In this document: in pieces, positions 1-12,329 of the stretch
Position numbering within the stretch: the stretch's first letter is position 1
How the letters are laid out: each line of letters starts with the position of its first letter
Source of the DNA: Sipunculus nudus
Taxonomy: Eukaryota > Annelida > Sipuncula > Golfingiida > Sipunculidae
DNA: 64,000 bases
Direction: 5' to 3'
Assembly: GCA_026874595.1 (NCBI GenBank)
Contig: CM049311.1
Location: 78,750,453 to 78,814,452 of the forward strand
Notes under the pieces: model-generated
What the model was told of the DNA's origin: nothing
The model's database searches: none
The model's input: only the letters and a program-made list of their open reading frames with translations
Position numbers and translations under genes: made by a program

Positions 1-133
1 CCCTCAAATCATGGATGATGAAGCCATACCCACACAGGCAGATGTTAAGGGAGAAGTAGATCTTCAACTACAGAATTTCCAGGGCATGAAGAGTGGTGGA
101 AAACGCCTTCGGCATCCTCGCCAGCAGATTTAG
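1..133 (+). other. reading frame entering from the left edge, possible last-exon end
   Basis: A frame that is already open at base 2 runs to a TAG at 131-133. It reads about 44 codons and contains an in-frame ATG at 11. The peptide is polar, acidic first (MDDEAIPTQADVKGEVD) and then basic (GKRLRHPRQQ). It could be the end of a protein whose body lies to the left, but such a short frame can also arise by chance. I recognise no family. Splice signals cannot be judged because the region is cut by the window edge. Confidence 0.2.
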
Positions 134-3100
134 ATGCTTGCTGGCTACGATGGAGGAGTTTGGAAACCATTTCTCACGCATCATGAGTCCTACACAACTA
201 GCTCAATACAAGAAGAGTAGCAGTACTTACCCTGTTCATGGAGACCTGAAAGACAGGATGAACCCATACTGAGACTGACTAGATTGCCTTTTAAAACCTC
301 TATAAAAGAACCAAGGAAAAGAAAGCCTATTACTACAACTTCGAACGTGACAGTGTCTTTTGCGACTGGTCTGAAGACGCACCTCAAACTGAAGTCTACC
401 ACACAGGGAAGAGATCCCACAACGAATCAAACCAAATTGCAAAATATCAAGTATTTCTTTTTTTTATATTGAAACAAATATACGTTTAGCAATCAACCAC
501 TTGTTGCTTATTATTATATTACAAAGATCATGCAACACCTAATGCAAAACATAGTAATTCCAGAACATTACCTGTAATTATTCAATAAAAAAAGATCACA
601 CAATTGAATATTTACATGCAGGTAATTACATTGTAATTATATCTTCTCTGTCATTTATCCGCATAAAACTGTCTACTTTTAGTAACTCTGAAAGGCATAT
701 ACAGAAATAATACATATTATAAAAATCCTTATACAAGGCTCAAACATTACCCAGATGTCTGATCTGTTTTAATTATTCCCGTGAAACTCCAATTCGCACT
801 CGTGTCGTGGGCATCTGTTATGGGGTAATCCCTGATGTGACCATCCAGATTTGAATGTGTCCAGGCTAAGGGTATGGTCTGTGAATGCACAGGGGAGAAT
901 GCAGAGACGGTACTAGACCTTGCAGGCTGCAACAAAGATACATATCAATATTTAATGACAAATAAGGCAAATAAATGCTACTTTTCACAAGATGGTCACA
1001 CAGTATAATGTCAAATTCACAAACTTACATTTGTAGTTGCCCGATCTGTTGTTGTCCGACCTGTCCTATCTGCTGTTGTCCCATCTGTTGTTTTTACAGT
1101 TTAAACGTGTCTGAATTCCACAATGCTTAGAACAGTTCATATTATTTGATGTAGGTATAACAACTGATTAAAGATGGTTGGGATTAGTAAAATATGGTGT
1201 AACTCACGTGAAACAAGGCCAAATAATGCTTTTTGGTAATAATATATACTTTTCTGAAAATTGTAAAAATACTTGGCATTTGGGATATACCTCTTTACAC
1301 CGTGTAATAATAGTCATTCCACGAACATCAACTGCACAAATAGATCAGAAGCGGGATGTCTGATCTATTTTTAATAATCAATTCTCTGCTCAACAGCATC
1401 ACACTGCAAATTAAAATTTATTAATCCATATATTAATTTGTGCATAGTTGGTAAAACCTATCTTTTGTGCATCATCTTCCTCTGAATATACCCACAGTAT
1501 AAGCATATATTAATGTTCGGGCCTGTAATAAACATTGTAAAACATAAACCCCTCCATGAAGAGTTTCAAATTGTTAACTATGAATAGTCCCGATGGAAAG
1601 ACTATAGTTTCCCTCTTTGCACTACTAACATATTACTCGACTTAATACTCTCTAATTAAAACTCAAAAACAAATTGCAAACCGTGAAACAGGAAAAAAAG
1701 GCATATGACACCTGAGATACTAACTCTGCTTATTTGACTCAATGAAACATTTAAGTTCTCCTTATTTAATTTGATTAAGGTCAGAGAATCGGACAACACA
1801 TTTTATCAAAATTCGCTTGAATCGCCAGCACCTTTACTTTAAGTGTGCATGTTATTGTTCACCAAAATGATAGAAAGACATATGCCTAATTTAGATTTGA
1901 GACTGGCAATATCAGATGACCTGTCTGACATTTTTGTTAATTCGGTGTTATTAATCTCCTAGTGGAACTTAAATATTTGTACATGTATAGACCACATGAG
2001 ATCACTCCAAGAAGACATGGAAAATCAAAGTGCAAATCTAAGCCAAATGGCTGAATTTATGTTATTCCGAACAACAGGTTTGATAACGGGTGAATATTGG
2101 CCTTGGAGCTTTGAAGAAAATTTTAATAAACAAAGGGAGTTGTGATTAATAAGATTCATATTCCCCATATATAGGCGTTCCGTGTAATTATATGGTATAT
2201 AAAATATAACCTATAATTTCCCAAATTATTTGCCAAAAAAAATACATTTATTCCTTTACCTAAAAAGCTAGTATATTTTGTAGAATATCAAGCATACTAA
2301 ATATTCGTTAACAAACAAGAAATACTTTTACTCAAAAAATGAAGCGCATTGTTAATACATTTGGGATATTTTGCTTTAAGGCTGAATAATACAGAGACTA
2401 ATTTCTAGTCTCAAATAAGACAAGGAAATATGAAATAAATGAAATATTTGGTATGGCATTGGCATTTTCTACGAGCTGTGCATAGTACTGTTTTTCTCTG
2501 CGGTGACATCACCAAAGTTAAAGATCTTTCCATAATTAAATGACAAGTCATGTTTTATAAGATAACTCTATAATTTTAAGCAATACTTCAACGTGTTTTA
2601 TGCTTAAGAGACAGGGTTGATCATTAATCATTCCAACATATTCAGACCTCCATTATTCTTTAAATGAATATTAACAACAAAAATAATTAGTTTAAGAACT
2701 GCTAATATAATTATACAATATTTCACAGCATGTTTCAATTCTTTGACTAATTGTGTTCAAAGCCTTTGAAACCCGCCTGTAAAAGTAATTATATATATAG
2801 CATACATGCGGAGACTAACAGCAATACCATTACCTCCTGTTGTTTTATCACGAAAGTTGCATCGACTGCGGGCATTTAGTTTGCGGTTGTAAAATTAGTA
2901 CATCCTGGAAACCACTGTATAAACCAGCTTCATACAAAGCCAACATGACAGGGTCTAATACAAAAGCTTTATATAAACATTATGAGAGAGGAAACAAGCA
3001 TACTGTGCCGACCACACAGAAAGGCCTTAAGCTTTGTAACTCGTAAATGTATCATGAACCTTAATCAAAGAGTTCTACGATCACCTGCATCAGGTTGGTT

Positions 3101-3300
3101 TATTTTTAGGTAAGGTTTATTTTGATCATAACAATTGTTAAAGATCATACTTTGTTTATGACAAAACTTATACATGTTCACTGGTAGTCGGACCATTCTA
3201 TGCTGTACTGATTCAGGCCTTATCACGAATCCTACAAATGCCATCGGCGTAATTTGGGTTTGCCGACCATTAGCTTATATTAGAAAAGTAATGTTTTTTT
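134..3300. other. AT-rich intergenic stretch, no gene recognised
   Basis: No coding pattern, RNA gene or intact mobile element is visible. A short imperfect tandem repeat of about 20 bp built on GTTGTCC-ATCTGT lies at roughly 1037-1098. A 12-bp phrase GATGTCTGATCT occurs at about 754 and again at about 1356. A 68-codon frame at 2840-3046 has a Cys-rich start (CIDCGHLVCGC) but no further zinc-finger spacing, and I do not call it a gene. Confidence 0.5.
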
Positions 3301-3307
3301 TCACCCT

Positions 3308-3963
3308 GGCTCTACGGTTCAACGCCTAGAGAGCACATAACACCAGTGCTCAAACAACTGCACTGGCTACCTGTAAAGCAGAGAATTGTATTCAAGGTGT
3401 TCACCATCATTCAAAAGACTCTCCATTCTGCCACAGCTTCTGAGTACATGAAAGAGCTCTGTGTAGTGTATTCCCCTCGCAGATCTCTTCGCTCTTCATC
3501 TGGTCACTGGAGACTGGAAGTGTCACGCCACTCCAACCAGTATGGTGAAAGGTCACCTAGGAAATTAGGACCTAAACTGTGGAATGAGTTGGCATCAGAT
3601 ATAAGGGGACCAATCTCACGCGTCACATTTAGAAAGCACCTTAAGACTGTGTTATTTATACAAGGATATGGTGCTGCCTAGACTGTGATATACCGCTGGT
3701 GGATATTGATACAGTTTTTTCTAACAGTGCAATAATTGTTAATTTAGTTCGATCCCGGTATTGTAGAGACTCATAATTAAATTATCATGTTAATATTTTC
3801 TTTAAATGTGTGTATAACTTTTTAAATCCAACTTCAGTACTAATTGTTTTTATGTTTTATAACGTATTGTATTGTATTACTGTCAAGCGCTTAAAACTAT
3901 GTCATAATGCGCATCTAAGTGAATAAAATAATAATAATAATAAAAATAATAATAATAATAATA
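3308..3963 (+). mobile_element. 5'-truncated non-LTR retrotransposon (LINE), 3' end of ORF2 plus tail
   Basis: The open frame at about 3308-3681 encodes the extreme C-terminus of a LINE ORF2 protein, downstream of the reverse transcriptase core. It contains HITPVLKQLHWLPVKQRI, then YSPRRSLRSS, then PKLWNELASDIR and FRKHLKTVLF. These phrases are characteristic of the ORF2 end in CR1/L2/Jockey-like animal LINEs. The catalytic reverse transcriptase motifs and the endonuclease are absent, so this is a dead 5'-truncated copy. A 3' untranslated part follows the TAG at 3679-3681 and contains a GTCAAGCGCTTAAAAC box. It ends in a (TAA)n-type tail at about 3925-3963, which is the expected 3' terminus of such elements. 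Clade assignment is uncertain without a tree. Confidence 0.85.
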
Positions 3964-4929
3964 CAAAACGTTGCCTGTTTTTAGGCTGCATACTTTATAA
4001 GAATCAAGACAGTCCAATGAAATTGATAATATTAAATCACGACCGGGGACATTGCAGTATATCCTGCTGTGTCATTATTTTACTATACTGGCTAATGGCA
4101 AGCAAGGTTCGATTAAGGCGAAATATAAAAACATGATTTTATTCACATTATATGAGTAGAATTGGCTGCAAAAAAAATCAAAGATTATCTGATTCAAGCA
4201 TGCACTTTTTCTATGTTTTTTTTAATATAATCTAAAATATATATTATAAAATATGATCTGTTTATGCTAGGTCTATACTTGCATATTATATACTTATACT
4301 TGTGGTATATTTATATATTACTTTCGATTTAAAGTAAATGAAATTCACATTAAAGATCTAGGATCCGATTTGACATGAATCGTTTTAATTATATAAACCA
4401 AATGCCTGATAAAGGTTTAATAGTACAATATAGTACCTTAAAATGAATGAATAAGGCTTGGGTAAAAAATTTCAAGTGGAATTTAAATAATTATCTCTGT
4501 GGGTTATAGTCACTTACAGAAATGGCCACTTTTGTGTGCCTGTTTTTGAAAATGCCTTAAGAAAAATTTTCATTTTTGTCAATTTAATTATTATTATCTT
4601 CTATATAATGAATACGGAGTGGGTTTTTTTCTAGACCATGGTTTACCTGCTTCCGTTTTGATTTGACTCTCCAAATTTTGGCAGACGTATCGTTGGTGTT
4701 TTTGTTTTATTTTGCGGGATTATGCCCTATTAAGCTGAATAATTAATGATATTTATATTTCCGCATTAGGTGCCCCTATTTCTTTTGTGCTGCAAGGTCC
4801 TCAACGCCTATGACGCTTTTTCAGGAGGCCCTCGGGGATTTTCACTGGCCTGTTAAGACCGTGGCCAGAGCGCATGTCCTGCCAAAAAGGAATTTCCGTT
4901 CAATACACGGTCACGCGCGTGCACTATAA

Positions 4930-5632
4930 ATTCTCATCGACCCCCAATATCCATTGTGACGCCTCTAAAGGAATTTTCTCTGTCAAAAGGAAGTAAAGGT
5001 TTTAAACCCAAAGACCATATGGCCCTTCTTTAAATGCGAGGGCTTTTTAGTTTGGTCAGTTTTTTAAGTGGTCACAGGTACGTTGATTTTTATACATACA
5101 ATAATACCTTTGCATGATAACCATGGTTTCAAAGGTTCGGCCAAGTCGTGTTTTATGAAGTTTTTTTTTTTCAAAAAGAAGCCCCACAACATAATTATCA
5201 TTCGGGCTGGGTGGGGGTTGGGTCGGGGGGGGGGGGGTTACATAAATTTGTTAAGATCCGTTGGCTGTAGGGACGGTGAAACATAGAAAAATATCACCAG
5301 TACATCTAAATTGATAACAAACTAGAATCTGTAGTCAGGGCGTACAGACCTGCACCGTATATATTATCCTTTAATATCAGTCATGTGTTCACTTGTTTGC
5401 GTTTCATGGTTGACCACTGTCATGCTTAAGTAACACGAGTTCATCTTGCGAGTATAACAGAACAAAGAAATACGAATGGGTGGCTTCCACACGGGGACAA
5501 AGTGATGGTCCTTTGTCATAATGGTTTATAAGTAAATATATAATGTGGTGATTCTTATTACCTCCAAAATGAAATGGACTTTTGATATGTCTTAAATTTA
5601 CCTTAACCCTCTACAAATGTTCAGCAAAATAT
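4930..5632 (+). repeat. copy A of a decayed tandem duplication
   Basis: This segment aligns by eye with 5668-6317 at an offset of about 739 bp. Shared landmarks are the AAGGAATTTT-TCAAAAGG-AGTAAAG stretch (A about 4968, B about 5707), ACAGGTA-GTTGAT-TTTATACA, TTCGGCC followed by a poly-T/A run, ATACGAATGGG-GGCTTC, GTGATTC-ATTACCTCCAAAA and TTCAGCAAAAT. The copies have small indels and substantial divergence, so the duplication is old. A poly-G run sits at about 5225-5237. No convincing protein is encoded. Confidence 0.7.
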
Positions 5633-5667
5633 TTTTCGTCTGTCACGCTTTTACAGGACGCGACCTG

Positions 5668-6317
5668 TAATCCCCACTGAACCCAATTTCCATTATATCG
5701 CCTGTTAAGGAATTTTAATCGGTCAAAAGGTAGTAAAGATTTTAAAGCCAAGCGCGGAACACATGTCAGATGATGTCACATGAATCTTTTGATAGGGAGC
5801 ATTTTTTCCGTTGAGTGGTAACAAAGAGCTGAGACCCTGTACACAATCACCTCATTATAGGTTTACAGGTATGTTGATCTTTATACACTCGGAAGTATCT
5901 TTCCATGAGAACCTTTATTTTAATAGTTCGGCCGAAAAAAAAAGTTTGGCTTTTTTTACAAAAAGAAAGCCCTAGGGCGGGGATTGCACACACTTCTAAG
6001 AGTCCTAAATCTCTTGAGAACTTTGAAACCTCCGCCAGAATCTACTAATCGGTCGTTCGTTCATCCGTGCACAATTATTTTAAACATTGTCATGGTTCAG
6101 AAACACGGGCTCACCAGGCGAGTGCCAGAACAAATGCATACGAATGGGCGGCTTCTGCTCCGGGAAAAAGGAACATTCCCTAATTATTATTCATTTGTCG
6201 AATTGTGATAATGGCACTTAAGGAAAAAATGTATTATGGTGATTCCGATTACCTCCAAAAATGTAATGGAGTACGGATGCAGTTTTACTCTACCCCTGTA
6301 TAAATTTTCAGCAAAAT
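5668..6317 (+). repeat. copy B of the decayed tandem duplication
   Basis: Partner of 4930-5632, with landmarks in the same order. Relative to A it has an extra block around 5755-5850 and lacks the poly-G run. No coding potential is evident. Whether the unit belonged to a mobile element or was a plain local duplication cannot be decided from one pair. Confidence 0.7.
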
Positions 6318-6319
6318 CT

Positions 6320-7910
6320 GCATATTACATTTTGCGTTAATTTGCTGAATAACAATGCAACGAACCAAGGCTGAAGTGGTTTTTTTGCTAAAAGATTTTA
6401 TCGGAATATATCAAATATATTCTTTTTATCTGGGAGAGTTGTCAATTTTGCATTAGACCTGCTTTTTTTCTTGACAATTTACAGTACTTAAACCAAACAT
6501 TTAATACTGTTGGAATATATTTTTCTGGGCCTATCTTTTTTACATTGGCAGCTAAACGTTTCGCTACAATGCCATATGCATGTGTATACAAATAATGCAT
6601 GTGTCTGTTTACATATGCCTTAGACTATACCCTTAACTGACAATATACACTGAATAAACATCGTGTTTCACAATGTCGCCTGAGCTTCAAATAATACAAA
6701 GCATCTTTCATATCATTTCATGGTGAATGCTTCTTAATACAGTCGTTACATCTACGATATCTCCAAAGCAATGAAGCTGTCGGACCTTTGTTGTTTATCG
6801 GGAAAAATAACTTCTAACTTAAAAATTCGTTCATCCTGTATATGTCTCACGTCTCTTTCCAAAATTTATTTAATTGTGAGATTTCTGGAAGAGAATGTTT
6901 TCCCTTCTATGTTGATATTTTGGTGGAGGGTATTCCTGGAGAATTGTAGCAGTATCAAATCTTTATGTCATAAAAGAAGACAAAAGTTCCTGCAAAAAAC
7001 CTGAGAATTAAAATATGCGTCGTATAGTTCTTATCAGCTCATTACAAAAATATGGATCAGATAGAGCCGTGGATTTTCCACGGGTGTAGTTTGTTATTGA
7101 TTAAGATACCCATGCTTTTATATGCAAGCCTCAAACGATGCCAATTGAAGCTGTGAATGATGAATATCATTTATATAGATCCGAGCAAGGTTTGTAGCCT
7201 GAGCCCCACGCGAAACCGATCACCCGGTGAATACATTGTGTCAAGTGCCCGGGTATAGTTCTGTATATGATTAAACACGGTCCGTCCACGTGTCCGTTTA
7301 CCATAACAAGATCTTGCGCATGCGCGACAACTCCCAAACATGTAGAAAAAACACAGGTTGAACGATTGAAAATCTTGGCTTTTTTTATTTCGCAGTACAA
7401 CCACTAGCAAAATTAAAAAATAATCTGCTGAAATAAAAAAAAAAGTTTTTTATATGGGTATCAAAACTGGCGCGCGATGCCTTAGAAACCAGGCTGCTTT
7501 GCCTCAGGAATATATTTAACATTTGAAAAATTAAAGGCAGCTTACACATGATACCTCGTTTGCCATACCGTAACACATATGATTAGTATTATAGGTATGT
7601 GTTACTTTGGCAACAGACATATATCGGATGCACAAGTGTCAGCATTCGCCCATGCTGATTCTCCCAAAGATCAGTTTCAAGGCTTGATTAATATTTCCTG
7701 GCCTTAAGGTCCCCTTTTTGATGACCATTCTATCATTGAATTGACTTCAGTATTAGCTAAACAGCTGCTATTATAGTATAAGTTTCCAAATGTTTTGTTT
7801 CTGAATAAGAAGTGAAGCCCACGGATCCAGATACCGACATGCGTGACAAGTTATTTCTTAGTTGTTTCTCGAGTTTTAATAAATATCAAAGGAATGGAGT
7901 GATTTCACTC
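6320..7910. other. intergenic stretch with one NRF1-like site
   Basis: No gene or repeat recognised. At 7315-7326 lies TGCGCATGCGCG, which matches the palindromic NRF1 consensus, and a CACGTG E-box lies about 30 bp upstream of it. The local GC is higher than the surroundings (about 7190-7330). This could be a fragment of a promoter, but no first exon can be shown on either side. Confidence 0.4.
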
Positions 7911-8062
7911 CAGGGGCGGATCCAAGATTTATGACCTAAAAAACGCTCCCCTGGTCAGGAAAAGGGGGTACAGGTAAAAAAAAATGTCTGAAACCCTTAA
8001 AAAAGGTTGATTCGATTAAATAGGGGGGGGTCCGGGACCCCTTACCACCCCACCCCCCTCCC
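7911..8062 (+). mobile_element. GGGGCGGATCC-type MITE fragment
   Basis: It begins CAGGGGCGGATCCA, a terminus of the hAT-like MITE type. It continues with A/G-rich sequence and ends near a G run followed by CCGGGACCCC. Related termini, some reverse-oriented, occur near 24867, 29089 and 40279. The far inverted terminus is not clear here, so the copy looks truncated. Confidence 0.5.
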
Positions 8063-8070
8063 CCGCTTCT

Positions 8071-8387
8071 GCACTCCTCACGTAGCGATTATACACTACA
8101 GTCGTTCTATATCTCCCTCGATTTAACCGCTGTTTGTACGGCAAGATTCTGCGGGGTTTTACCACCAGGGCTGGCATAGGGCACAGCATTGTAACAAGAC
8201 CAATGAGAGAGTGGTATCGCATTGTGAATCTAACTTCAATTTTTAAACCTGTGACGCTCCACTCTCGTTGGTCTGATACTTGGCCCTGTGCCAGAGCCCT
8301 AGTGTTGAGACCCCGAAATGTATGCTAAACAAACCTATGGCTAGGACTGCAATATACAACAGCTGCGTAAAGAGTGTATGGAGTGAC
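8071..8387. repeat. imperfect palindrome with ~150-bp arms
   Basis: The left arm (about 8071-8220) matches the reverse complement of the right arm (about 8240-8387) along its whole length, with indels. Inner landmarks are ACCAATGAGAG-AGTGG on the left and CCACTCTCGTTGGT on the right. Middle landmarks are AGGGCT-GGCATAGGGC and GCCCTGTGCCAGAGCCCT. Outer landmarks are CTCCTCACGTAGC and GCTGCGTAAAGAG. The centre is near 8230-8245. It may be a foldback element or an old inverted duplication. The 60-79 codon frames here on both strands are by-products of the palindrome. Confidence 0.7.
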
Positions 8388-8389
8388 TT

Positions 8390-9330
8390 CTCAGAGACAG
8401 TTGTAAGCCATAGGCAAGTTGACAGCGGGCAAAATATGCGTCTGTTAAATATGCTGCATAACTGCAAAATAACGGCAGACATCTCAGTAGGTGAGCATCC
8501 ACCATAGCCGCATTTTTGTATGATGTTGCTTAGCTTTTATATGCGCTTTGCATTGAATTTTCGTTCTTCGAGAATCAGTTCATAATGAACCAGTGCTATT
8601 TCTAATTCTCATTTCTTCCCATTTTGCTAATTTAAATAATGACTACTAAACAGAATTGAGGGATGAGTGTCAAAACTATGGCATCAGCTGAGTGCTGCAA
8701 TGTTGAGAATTGTTTCAATATTCATTCTGTTACATGTGTAGCTCGCGCTGACGCAGGTTGGAATCTCAGGTTTCATTTCTAATTTGGGGTCGTGCGTTGT
8801 CCATAGTGTGTTAAGATTATTTCTAAGGTAAATCCCTTGGGATGTGATTAAATACAGAAATTGCTCTATTATATGTCTTGTTAATGTTTGAGCATGCAAA
8901 TTTCTCAGATTTATGGAATGACTCGGGGACTGGCGTTGTTCGTGCTGAAACCCGAAGAGATAACATGTCAGATGAGGTCCCCTGGTGTTACTCTGGTGTT
9001 GCACTACACACTATTGTTGAGCTCTAAAGACTTCGACACTTAGGGTAGGTAAAATACGTTTGTGAGGTCTTTGTAAAATCAATGATATTATACATGATGA
9101 TGGCCCTTTGGAATAATTGCAACAATTAAGAACAAACAAATGCAAACACTATTGATATTTAAGCGGGATGTTCCCATGAGAGCAATGCCAAACTTGATAT
9201 TGTAAAAGAAATTCAGCGAACTGGCCAAAAAATTCTTAACAACAAAATGCACAATACTGAAGTTCAGTTAATTTTTCACTTGTATGCTCTCACGAAAAGC
9301 TGTCTTGTATCCGGCTCGAATCTATATAGA
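8390..9330. other. unassigned stretch
   Basis: A 106-codon frame on the minus strand (8684-9004) is the longest open frame here. Its peptide has no recognisable motif, membrane segment or signal, and I do not call it a gene. Nothing else is evident. Confidence 0.4.
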
Positions 9331-9331
9331 G

Positions 9332-9655
9332 GTGGTGATTCTCAGTCGGGATGAGCGTTCTGCTTGCTTAATGTGACGTTCGTGCCCAACGCCTGTATTT
9401 CACTCAAAAACGAGTGCGCCTTTCGGTGTTAGCTCGGTGAAATGACCAGCAATGGGGGCAATTATACACCCAGGACTTGCAGGTGCAGTAGCCATCGGGC
9501 CTAGTTAACACTAGGATATAACATGAGAGGAAGCGGATGATAATGCCCTGTCACGTAGTCCGAAATTGGAATGGAATTCTGCAGATGTACATTTACTAAG
9601 TTAAGGTAGCATAAAGAATCGGAGCCGGTTAGCTCAATCAAAATATATCTAAAAA
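9332..9655 (+). mobile_element. tRNA-derived SINE, head lost
   Basis: This matches the body of the fuller SINE at 59719-60125. Shared blocks are CGTGCCCAACG-C-GTATTTCACTCA, ACGAGTGCGCCTTTCGG, GCAGGTGCAGTAG-CATCGGGCC, ATGAGAGGAAGCG, CCCTGTCACGTAGTCC and TCTGCAGATGTACATT. The tRNA-like 5' part is missing or unrecognisable, and the GGAGGCGGTTACCTCC end has decayed to GGAGCCGGTTAGCTC. It is a dead copy. Confidence 0.8.
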
Positions 9656-12325
9656 AGTGTATCTTGTGGTTATTCGATTTTATGGAATATCACAGAGGAC
9701 CAAACAATGGAATGTTAAAGTCACTAGCATGTGGTGTGATGTCTCTAGGCCGGAATCGGTCCACTTTTGTCTGAACTAAGAAAAAATATCTAAACATATA
9801 CACATACTTCCGATGTAGACATTTCTACAAGATTAAAAAGAAAGCTAGTAGAAACAACATTCACTTCGTATATACCAGATGAGGAGACATTAACAACGTT
9901 CGTGTCAATAAAAGTGGATCAGATATTTTTTTTTTAATTTTGGCAAATCAGCGATACAACGGGCAACTGAAAAAAATCTGTGCAAATCAGCGAAACAAAT
10001 GAGCAACTGATGGATGAGACAAAGTTTGTATGCATGGCATTTGGGCATGATGTTTCTCGGTCCTAGTCCGAAGTGGTCTAAGATATACGTAACGATATTT
10101 TTTAAACGAGAAATAAGATATTCTATGCAAGAAGTTACATAGTCATGAAGTCACACAAGTGTAAAAAAGGCCCAAACTGACGACTTTTTTTATAAACGTT
10201 ATATAAAAAAAATCGCAATATAATAACATGATCGGCACTTTGCTGATATTTTAGCAAGAACTGATTCTCCACTCCAAGATGAGCAGGTGATAATCATGGT
10301 GCTAAAGAAAGGTGTCGGGGACGGCTGACTTTGCACTATTATACAGGTGATGACATTACGGGGAGCCTGCTTTCTTACCCCGTAACTGCACGTTTCTCCA
10401 GCGAATGCCTGACAATCAATTTCATCGACGAACCAGAACTCTCCTTTGAGCCCCTAAAATTTCTTGCTTTACGATTTTTGAGCCATTTTTGGAACCGTGT
10501 ATTACAAATTCTTTTTTTTTCCTAATTAACTGAAACCACCTGCTTTATTAATTAGTTTCTTGATAACAACGAAAGAAGATCTGACTACGTGGTCTTCCTG
10601 TGGTAAATGCCTTTCTGCCATCTATATATTCTACGTTTTCATTTCCTCGGAAACAGCTTCTTCAACATTAATAACACGAAATAGTTGGCATGCGGAATAA
10701 CACCGTAGTAGATTTTGACCCCATGATGTTTTGGAATGTCTCAAATGCATCAATCTCATTTCATTACAACGATGCCACAAGCTGAGTTCTTACAATTAAC
10801 GAGATCACTTGTGTTTTATCTTAGCTAGTGTTTCAACGGTAATATCTAATAAGTAATCAGATATTTAATATAATGAATTTTGATTTTTATTCTCCCGCCT
10901 CTTATTTTCGTGTCATGGTAATGCAAAATACTTCTGATTTGCGGTGCAGTGACCTTAGATCGCATTGGCCGCATTTCTTTAATATGAGCCCTCGGGAAAA
11001 AAAACCAGCATGACTGCCACAGTGCGAATTTCAAAAAACCGACTTTGACAGACGACCTTTCAAAGGAAATATAATAACATGGGTAATTATCCTCGAGAAA
11101 TAGTTTTTCTGTGCTAGCAGGTTGTCTGATAAATTGCTAAAACTTGGCTCGCTAATAGATATATAATTTTCAGTAATATCACAACAGGTGTCTTTCTTTC
11201 CAGTTTACTTTTATACCTATTGTTGCTAAGTGCTGTCTGTATTGGCATTAATAGATACCCTTGAAACAGCAGGTGTAGGGGAGGTTTTTGTTTTCTTTTC
11301 TTGACATGTTTAAACTCCGCTTTGCAGGATATTGACCAATAAATCATTTTCAGTATCCCAAGACTGAGAGATAATTTTCCTGGCAGACACATATGTCCTG
11401 GCAGACACCTTTGTGTGTAAATATGTCTGTCCTTATAAAAGCCATTATTGGCTTAATCGAACAGAACAACAGGTTTCAAACGTGGTCATTGCCTGGTTTA
11501 TTGTTATGTTAACATGATAGTGAAATATCAATATCACATAGCTCTTATTTTTAAAATTTCAGTCAGAAAATGATACATTCTCGTAAAATTAAAATTTTCG
11601 TTTATACATTCCCGATATACGTTCACATAAGAACAAAAGAAAGCACCCCTTGAAATGTATTATATTTCCAGAAACGGTGGCCACTGAATTACCACGACAT
11701 GCATTGGTATATATTAACATGAATTAAGCCTATATCAGCCCAACATTTACTTCTTAATCCGGCTCTCGCCGCAGTGTATGTAGTATATACGCTCTGGACG
11801 AAATGAGCAGGTTGGAGGATCACTAAAAGAATCGATAACTTGAGCATTGTTTTTTTTCAAAGTTTCCTCATTATTGTATTACTTTAAGACAATTGGCATT
11901 TGGTTTATAATTTACTTTGGTGTGGATCGGCTATCGAACCGCTCATCGGATATAAATCCAGATGATTCATACATACAGTTGTAATTCGGCAGTATGCACA
12001 GTTCATTTTCTACGAAGAGGATTGTTGAAACACTGCGCTTTCTCAATGTGACAACAAGTATCAATTTTCTGATTCCATAGGATGCATAGCAGAGGGAGGG
12101 AAACGGCGTGATAATTATCAGCAGGAAAGTCACAAAAAATATCTCAGGTCACCAAGGTACGCCTTTTTTCTTCAAAATTGATTACAGAAAGCTTTTGATA
12201 GCTTAATCGGGGGTTCAGTGAAGGTTCCCCGATGTAACAAAGGTTCAGCCTTTTTAATCGTTTATGTGTGTAACTTTTATTTCATTTTAATCTGAGTGAC
12301 TCTGGCACAATTCCGCACGTGGTCG
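9656..12325. other. intergenic stretch, nothing assigned
   Basis: AT-rich and without recognisable genes. Small features are a direct duplication of TCCTGGCAGACAC around 11378-11410 and a loosely repeated phrase GCAAATCAGCGA-ACAA-GGGCAACTGA at about 9945 and 9983. The open frames here (60-90 codons) look like chance frames. Confidence 0.4.
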
Positions 12326-12329
12326 CTAT

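Noticed and set aside
2840-3046. Cys-rich frame CIDCGHLVCGC as a zinc finger
   Set aside because: Cys spacing fits no finger class and no second ligand pair follows.
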